This document shows, piece after piece, positions 59,615 to 64,000 of a stretch of DNA of 64,000 bases. The notes beneath the pieces are model-generated. The model did no database searches and was not told where the DNA came from. It worked only from the letters and a program-made list of their open reading frames with translations. Made by a program: the position numbers and the translations under genes. Source of the stretch: Acidimicrobilacustris europaeus (GTDB lineage Bacteria; Actinomycetota; Acidimicrobiia; Acidimicrobiales; Acidimicrobilacustridaceae). The stretch covers positions 1,612,001-1,676,000 of the forward strand of contig OZ239146.1 of assembly GCA_965194515.1 (NCBI GenBank). The letters are read 5' to 3'. Numbering within the stretch: position 1 is the first letter of the stretch; each line of letters begins with the position of its first letter.

Positions 59615-60244
59615 ATGAACCCCCGGTCGAGTAGCAAACGCCCCCTTGCAACGATGCTCTTGGTGGCGATCGCAACAATCGCTCTCGCTGCATGTGGCGG
59701 ATCTTCATCGAAGGCCGCCGAAACCCCGACGACCCAAGAGCAAACCACCACGACAACTGCTCGGCCCACAACAACCACCACTGTCGACCCTGGGACTCTT
59801 CCTCAGACCGATGAAAAGCCCACGGGTACCGGGACAGAATTCGATGCCCGTATGAAGGTGTTGGCCGATGCGATCATCAACAACTCTCCAGATTCAGCGA
59901 TCTCCACGTTCTTCCCGGTCACTGCCTACAAACAGACAAAGAAAAACACCGACCCTGCCGCCGATTGGAACAGTCGTCTGATCAAGGCGTTCAGGGAGGA
60001 TGTCGCCACCGCAAACAAGAAACTCGGACCAAATGCGAAGTCCGCCGTCTTCACCGGCGTCAAAGTCCCCGATACTGCCGCCTGGATCAAGCCCGGCGTG
60101 GAGTACAACGTCGGGCCATATTGGCGAGTCTTCAAGACTCAAATGAATTTCACTGCTGACGGAAAGAACGTTCAAATACCGATCGAATCGATGATCTCAT
60201 GGCGGGGCCAGTGGTACGTCGTCCACTTGGGCACAATCCGCTAG
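59615..60244 (+). CDS. Secreted lipoprotein
   Basis: A 209-aa protein with an N-terminal signal peptide ending in a lipobox (LAAC at about residues 24-27), then a Ser/Thr/Pro-rich linker with runs of Thr (about 30-60), then a mostly hydrophilic domain (65-209) rich in Lys/Asp with a FFPVTAYKQ start. It should be anchored to the outer face of the membrane. No family is recognised. GGAG lies 5 nt upstream of the ATG. Between convergent dioxygenase and enoyl-CoA hydratase genes. Confidence 0.8.
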   Translation: MNPRSSSKRPLATMLLVAIATIALAACGGSSSKAAETPTTQEQTTTTTARPTTTTTVDPGTLPQTDEKPTGTGTEFDARMKVLADAIINNSPDSAISTFFPVTAYKQTKKNTDPAADWNSRLIKAFREDVATANKKLGPNAKSAVFTGVKVPDTAAWIKPGVEYNVGPYWRVFKTQMNFTADGKNVQIPIESMISWRGQWYVVHLGTIR

Positions 60245-60255
60245 CTACATCGAAA

Positions 60256-61047
60256 TCAGCCGGTGGTCTTCTTGCGGTAGTTCTTCATGTACTCACGCAC
60301 ATCTGGCGCATAGTTCAGAAGATTCTGATTACGCGCCTCGAGTGCGATAGCGCTCGTGAGGCTTGACGCTTCCGAGTTATGCCACAACACCTCTTTCGTG
60401 GTGCGTAGTCCACTTGCGGTGTACGAGGACATGCCGCGCGCGTAGCTCAGCGCGAGTTCTTGAAGTTCCTCGTCCGCTACAACTCGCGATACCAAACCCA
60501 TACGCAACGATTCCGCTGCGTCAATGTCGCGCCCGGTGAGAATGAGGTCGAACGCGTTTGCATTTCCAATCAATCGGGGGAGCAAATAGGTGATGCCGAT
60601 ATCGGTTCCCGAAAGGCCCGTGCGAATAAACGCAGAGCAGAACTTTGCGGAAGTCGACGCAACGCGAATATCGGCGGCACAGGCCAAGGCCAATCCCCCA
60701 CCAAATGCTGGGCCATTTACTGCAGCGATGATTACCTGCGGGAGGTCGCGCATTCGGACCGTGAGGTTCGACATAAACGTTTGCGCATCGACACCCGCAG
60801 GCATATGGGGATGCTCGCCTGGGTTCGGTGGCGTACCGAAGTCCTTGAGGTCAAGCCCGGCACAGAAGGCTCGGCCGGCTCCTGTGAAAATCACGACTTT
60901 GCAGTCGACATCCGCTGCGATTGCATCAAACGTGTCGTGAAGTTCCGTGACAAGTTCAAACGAAATCGCATTCAGTCGATCGGGACGGTTGAGGCGAACC
61001 ACAGTGATGTGCGGTTCGGGCGTTGTCACTTCGACAAGAGCACTCAC
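60256..61047 (-). CDS. Enoyl-CoA hydratase/isomerase
   Basis: A 263-aa crotonase. GAGRAFCAGLDLKDF near residue 57 and NGPAFGGGLALACAADIRVAS near residue 109 form the oxyanion holes and the CoA pocket. The second catalytic Glu position is not obvious, as in many degenerate crotonases. The GTG start at 61047 overlaps the acyl-CoA dehydrogenase stop by 4 bp (GTGA); a GTG six codons upstream is the alternative. Downstream partner of the acyl-CoA dehydrogenase, i.e. successive beta-oxidation steps. Confidence 0.88.
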   Translation of the reverse strand: MSALVEVTTPEPHITVVRLNRPDRLNAISFELVTELHDTFDAIAADVDCKVVIFTGAGRAFCAGLDLKDFGTPPNPGEHPHMPAGVDAQTFMSNLTVRMRDLPQVIIAAVNGPAFGGGLALACAADIRVASTSAKFCSAFIRTGLSGTDIGITYLLPRLIGNANAFDLILTGRDIDAAESLRMGLVSRVVADEELQELALSYARGMSSYTASGLRTTKEVLWHNSEASSLTSAIALEARNQNLLNYAPDVREYMKNYRKKTTG

Positions 61048-62231
61048 TTTGGGATCTCGCTCCACGAAACATCGGTATCAACACGGACATCGCCCGGCAG
61101 ACCGAGAACTCGTTCACCGAGGATGTTGCGCATGATCTCCGAGGTTCCACCTTCAATGGTGTTGGCACGAGCTCGCAGGAACCGACCGGTTCGAGTGGAC
61201 ATGCCGTCCGACGAACGAGTCATCGGATAACCGGGTTCGTGCAACATGCCGGCGGCGCCTTCAAGGTCGACGACTGCAGCCGTGACCCGCTTCGAAAGCT
61301 CGGCAGAGGCCAGTTTGCTCACTGAACCTTCAGGGCCTGGATTCCCACCGACAGCAGACTGCTTTGCACGCGCATTCGTCAGGCGAACGATTTCAGCCTC
61401 AATCCAAAGGGCCATGACTCGATCGCGCCAGATCTCGCGCTCCACCGACGAGAGTTGCGACTTCCGCGCTTCCCACAACTTCATGAGCTCCTTGATCGGG
61501 CCAGAACCCCTGGGGGCCGGGCCACCGGCAAGAGCAACGCGCTCGTTCATCAGCGTTGTAATAGCCACACGCCAACCATCGCCCTCGTCGCCAAGACGCA
61601 GCGAGTCATCGATACGCACATCGGTAAGGAAGACCTCGTTGAATTCCGCTTCGCCTGTCATTTGGTAAAGCGGACGCACTTCGACTCCAGGCGCGTGCAT
61701 ATCGAGCACGAAATAGCTGAGTCCCTTGTGCTTTGGAACGTCAGGATTGGTGCGAGTGAGAAGCATTCCGTAATTCGAAGTGTGCGCAAGCGTTGTCCAC
61801 ACCTTCTGACCGTTGACAATCCACTCATCGCCGTCACGAATAGCTCGGCTCGGGATACCCGCCACATCAGATCCGTGCGTCGGTTCCGAGAACAGCTGAC
61901 ACCACACGTCTTCACCAGTGAAGATCTTGCGAAGGTGCTTCTGCTTCAGTTCCTCGCTGCCATAGGCAAGAACGGTGGGTGCACCCATACCGATGCCGAT
62001 CGGGTTGATGCGCAGATCTTCGTAGGTCACCCCATATGAGCGGAGCACACCATCGATGACGGCCTGCTGACCACGGTTGCCGCCCAAGCCGCCGTATTCC
62101 TCGGGGAAGTGCACCATCGCCAAACCAGCGTCGTACTGCTTGCCCCGAAACGCGAATTGATCGTCGAGGATGTCGCGATTTTCCTCAACCAATTCTTCAG
62201 TTCGCTTCGCCAGATCCTGATCTTCGTACAT
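61044..62231 (-). CDS. Acyl-CoA dehydrogenase
   Basis: A 395-aa FAD acyl-CoA dehydrogenase. The substrate/FAD block FSEPTHGSDVAGIPSRAIRDGDEWIVNGQKVWTT is near residue 117 (shown here only as a motif), followed by the helical C-terminal domain containing LEGAAGML and RANTIEGGTSEIMRNILGERVLGLPGD at the end. The latter (RxnTIEGGTSEI) is typical of actinobacterial ACADs in steroid or branched-chain catabolism. The ATG at 62231 has GAGGAC upstream. Couples to the enoyl-CoA hydratase by 4-bp overlap. Confidence 0.9.
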   Translation of the reverse strand: MYEDQDLAKRTEELVEENRDILDDQFAFRGKQYDAGLAMVHFPEEYGGLGGNRGQQAVIDGVLRSYGVTYEDLRINPIGIGMGAPTVLAYGSEELKQKHLRKIFTGEDVWCQLFSEPTHGSDVAGIPSRAIRDGDEWIVNGQKVWTTLAHTSNYGMLLTRTNPDVPKHKGLSYFVLDMHAPGVEVRPLYQMTGEAEFNEVFLTDVRIDDSLRLGDEGDGWRVAITTLMNERVALAGGPAPRGSGPIKELMKLWEARKSQLSSVEREIWRDRVMALWIEAEIVRLTNARAKQSAVGGNPGPEGSVSKLASAELSKRVTAAVVDLEGAAGMLHEPGYPMTRSSDGMSTRTGRFLRARANTIEGGTSEIMRNILGERVLGLPGDVRVDTDVSWSEIPK

Positions 62232-62475
62232 GCGTCCTCGCTGCCATAAGGGAAACATCGTGTGGCAAGAACTGGCTCTCGTTTCCACCAGACCGCCGCA
62301 GGACTGAATGGTGTCACCGAAATGTCCGCTTGACCAACCATTGAAGCCAAAGATGGGGTTAGCCAGATCGGATCGGAAACCGCCGGAATGGAGCAGTCGG
62401 GTGCAGGGGCTTCGGGCTCACTACCATCGGGTCGGCCTGGACGTCCCGGGCAGAGCGCAATGAGAGCAGTCCGCC

Positions 62476-63885
62476 ATGAGCGTTGAAGTCCTGCACCGAA
62501 TCCAATTCGCGCTGACGGTGTCCTTTCATTTCATCTTTCCGCCGCTCTCGCTGGGCCTGGGTTTGATTCTCATCATCTTCGGGGTCAAGTCGGTTCGCAC
62601 AAATGACCCGAAGTGGCGCCAGCTCTCGACCTTTTGGGTGAAGATCTACGGGCTGATCTTCTCGCTAGGCATCGCCACCGGCATCGTCCAAGAATTCGAA
62701 TTCGGAACGAACTGGTCGCGATATTCACGATTCGTCGGAAACATCTTCGGCAGCCTTCTCGCCGCCGAAGGAATTTTTGCCTTCATGCTTGAAGGAGGCT
62801 TCTTGGGCCTCATGCTCTTTGGCGGCACCCGTCTTGGCAACCGCATGTGGCTCTTCGCCACCACCATGGTTGTCACGGGAGCCACATTCAGCGCGTTTTG
62901 GATCGTGATGGCCAACTCTTGGATGCAGACGCCACAGGGCTTCGAAATCAGGGACGTTGGTCGAGGCCCCCAAGCGTTCATGACGAGCTTCTCCGATGTC
63001 GTCTTTACCCCTTCATTCTCAGCGCGAATTCTCCACGTCATCGCAGCGAGTTGGATGGTGGGTTCCTCGCTCGTTCTCAGCGTCGGCGCCTACTACCTGC
63101 TGAAGAAACGGCACGTTGAACTTGCGAAGACGATGATTCGGGTTGCATTGCCGGTCTTCGCAGTGGTCGCACTGCTGCAGGTCGCCGTATTCGGCGCCAA
63201 CCAAGCCACACAGGTCGCGAGAGACCAGCCCGCGAAATTGGCGGCCATGGAAGGTCTCTACCAAACGGAATCCTGCGCGCCAATGTTCTTGCTTGGCTGG
63301 ACCAATCCGGATGAGGAAAAGACGACAGGCCTCCACATTCCGTGTCTGCTCAGTTTGCTCACCACGAAGAGCTTCGACGCCCCCGTTACCGGCCTCGAAG
63401 CCACCCCACGCGACGATTGGCCCAATGTCAGCCTGGTTTTTCAGGTGTACCACGTCATGATCAACCTCGGAATGCTGTTTGTCGCTATCGGCCTGACCGC
63501 ATGCGGGTTCTGGATCTGGAAACGAAAAATCTGGGATCAGCGCTGGTTGCTCTGGGTATTGGTTTCCACGGTCGTCCTCACCGAGATCGCAACAATTGCA
63601 GGCTGGTGGACTGCAGAGTTCAGTCGACAACCATGGATCGTTTGGCAGGTTCTACGAACCGAAGACGCGTATTCACCAAACGTCACGTTCGCACAGGTCG
63701 TCTTCTCGATCGCGATGTTTGTCGTTCTTTACATCGTGGTGTTTATCGTCTTCCTTCGCCTTCTTGATCGACGCATCAAAGAAGGGCCTCCCCCGCCACA
63801 GGATTCGGAAGAAACCGAATCGCTGCCTGACTCATTCGGTGAGATCTTTCGTCGACGTTCACGCGTCTCTAGCGGAGGTAAGTGA
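62476..63885 (+). CDS. cydA: Cytochrome bd ubiquinol/menaquinol oxidase subunit I
   Basis: CydA oxidises quinol and carries hemes b558, b595 and d. The 469-aa protein shows HRIQFALTVSFHFIFPPLSLG (residues 7-27, with the His heme ligand), FEFGTNWSRYSRFVGNIFG near residue 74, the Q-loop DQPAKLAAMEGLYQTE near residue 252, and the helix-ending AEFSRQPWIVWQVLRTEDAYSP near residue 376. Multiple hydrophobic helices cover its length. The Q-loop is of the short (cyanide-insensitive) type. cydB begins 2 bp after its stop. A possible -10 TACCAT lies at 62422-62427. Confidence 0.93.
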   Translation: MSVEVLHRIQFALTVSFHFIFPPLSLGLGLILIIFGVKSVRTNDPKWRQLSTFWVKIYGLIFSLGIATGIVQEFEFGTNWSRYSRFVGNIFGSLLAAEGIFAFMLEGGFLGLMLFGGTRLGNRMWLFATTMVVTGATFSAFWIVMANSWMQTPQGFEIRDVGRGPQAFMTSFSDVVFTPSFSARILHVIAASWMVGSSLVLSVGAYYLLKKRHVELAKTMIRVALPVFAVVALLQVAVFGANQATQVARDQPAKLAAMEGLYQTESCAPMFLLGWTNPDEEKTTGLHIPCLLSLLTTKSFDAPVTGLEATPRDDWPNVSLVFQVYHVMINLGMLFVAIGLTACGFWIWKRKIWDQRWLLWVLVSTVVLTEIATIAGWWTAEFSRQPWIVWQVLRTEDAYSPNVTFAQVVFSIAMFVVLYIVVFIVFLRLLDRRIKEGPPPPQDSEETESLPDSFGEIFRRRSRVSSGGK

Positions 63886-63887
63886 CC

Positions 63888-64000
63888 ATGTGGCTTCAAA
63901 CGACATGGTTCGTGCTCTACATCTTCATCATCAGTGGATACGCCATTCTCGATGGCTTCGACCTTGGCGTCGGCATGCTCTCCCCAATCGTTGCTCGCAC
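63888..64000 (+). CDS. cydB: Cytochrome bd oxidase subunit II (partial)
   Basis: The first 37 complete codons of CydB, cut by the right edge of the window. The N-terminus shows the first hydrophobic helix (FVLYIFIISGYAILDGFDLGVGML), whose YAILDGFDLGVG block is diagnostic of CydB. GCGGAGG lies about 12 nt upstream of the ATG. Cotranscribed with cydA. Confidence 0.9.
   Translation, partial: MWLQTTWFVLYIFIISGYAILDGFDLGVGMLSPIVAR

Noticed and set aside
1..64000. CRISPR array, tRNA, rRNA, insertion sequence or prophage
   Set aside because: No regularly spaced direct repeats, cloverleaf, rRNA-like or transposase-like sequence was seen; the only tandem repeats are the coding repeats of the H1-like gene.

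Overview
The window looks like a chromosomal stretch of a high-GC Gram-positive bacterium, most likely an uncultured-type Acidimicrobiia (Actinomycetota). The basis is a combination of actinobacterial marker genes: a fused 2-oxoglutarate metabolism enzyme (Kgd/OdhA type), the NucS mismatch endonuclease, a SepIVA-like division protein beside the DUF177 gene, a UvrD2-type helicase with an HRDC domain, an Mca/MshB-type amidase, a methionine aminopeptidase with an N-terminal SEC-C motif, an F420-type (Ddn-like) oxidoreductase and a lysine/alanine-rich histone H1-like protein. The class-level assignment is inference. No rRNA, tRNA, CRISPR array, insertion sequence or phage gene was seen.

Layout. 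0-9.3 kb: a leftward housekeeping block, fakA-like(DAK2)-recG and rsmD-coaD-sepIVA-like-DUF177-rpmF-plsX-acpP (acpP runs off the left edge), with 3-4 bp overlaps or gaps, interrupted by a zinc-ribbon/SnoaL pair and an alpha/beta hydrolase. 9.4-24 kb: rpmB and a cold-shock-like gene, pckG, a MhuD/IsdG-like heme monooxygenase, map, a Dabb protein, Mca-like amidase, a family III CoA-transferase, galT-galK, uvrD2, a thioesterase and xth. 24-39.7 kb: kgd, an M20 peptidase, a 459-bp AT-richer gap before the histone H1-like gene, ettA, cysQ, an ABC1 kinase, nucS, a MaoC/SDR beta-oxidation pair, rmuC and a fatty acid desaturase. 39.7-62.3 kb: a catabolic accessory region with a P450, AhpD-like, VOC, amidohydrolase, class II aldolase, carboxylesterase, aldo-keto reductase, hydrolases and several SDRs, then a phosphonate-type locus, an MFS transporter, a TauD-type dioxygenase and an enoyl-CoA hydratase/acyl-CoA dehydrogenase pair. 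62.4-64 kb: cydA and the start of cydB (cut by the right edge).

The most interesting piece is at 49.9-52.7 kb: a formylglycine-type phosphonate monoester hydrolase homologue divergently paired, across 35 bp, with a two-gene operon encoding a PhnY/TmpA-like Fe(II)/2-oxoglutarate hydroxylase and a PhnZ/TmpB-like HD-domain di-iron oxygenase. Together these could release a phosphonate from an ester, hydroxylate it next to phosphorus and oxidatively break the C-P bond to give phosphate, with no C-P lyase nearby.

A second window-wide signal is a TAnnnT hexamer 6-9 nt upstream of the start codon in 20 genes on both strands, which suggests widespread leaderless transcription. It also explains start-codon choice for many genes, including one pair of overlapping divergent -10 elements at 4093-4102.
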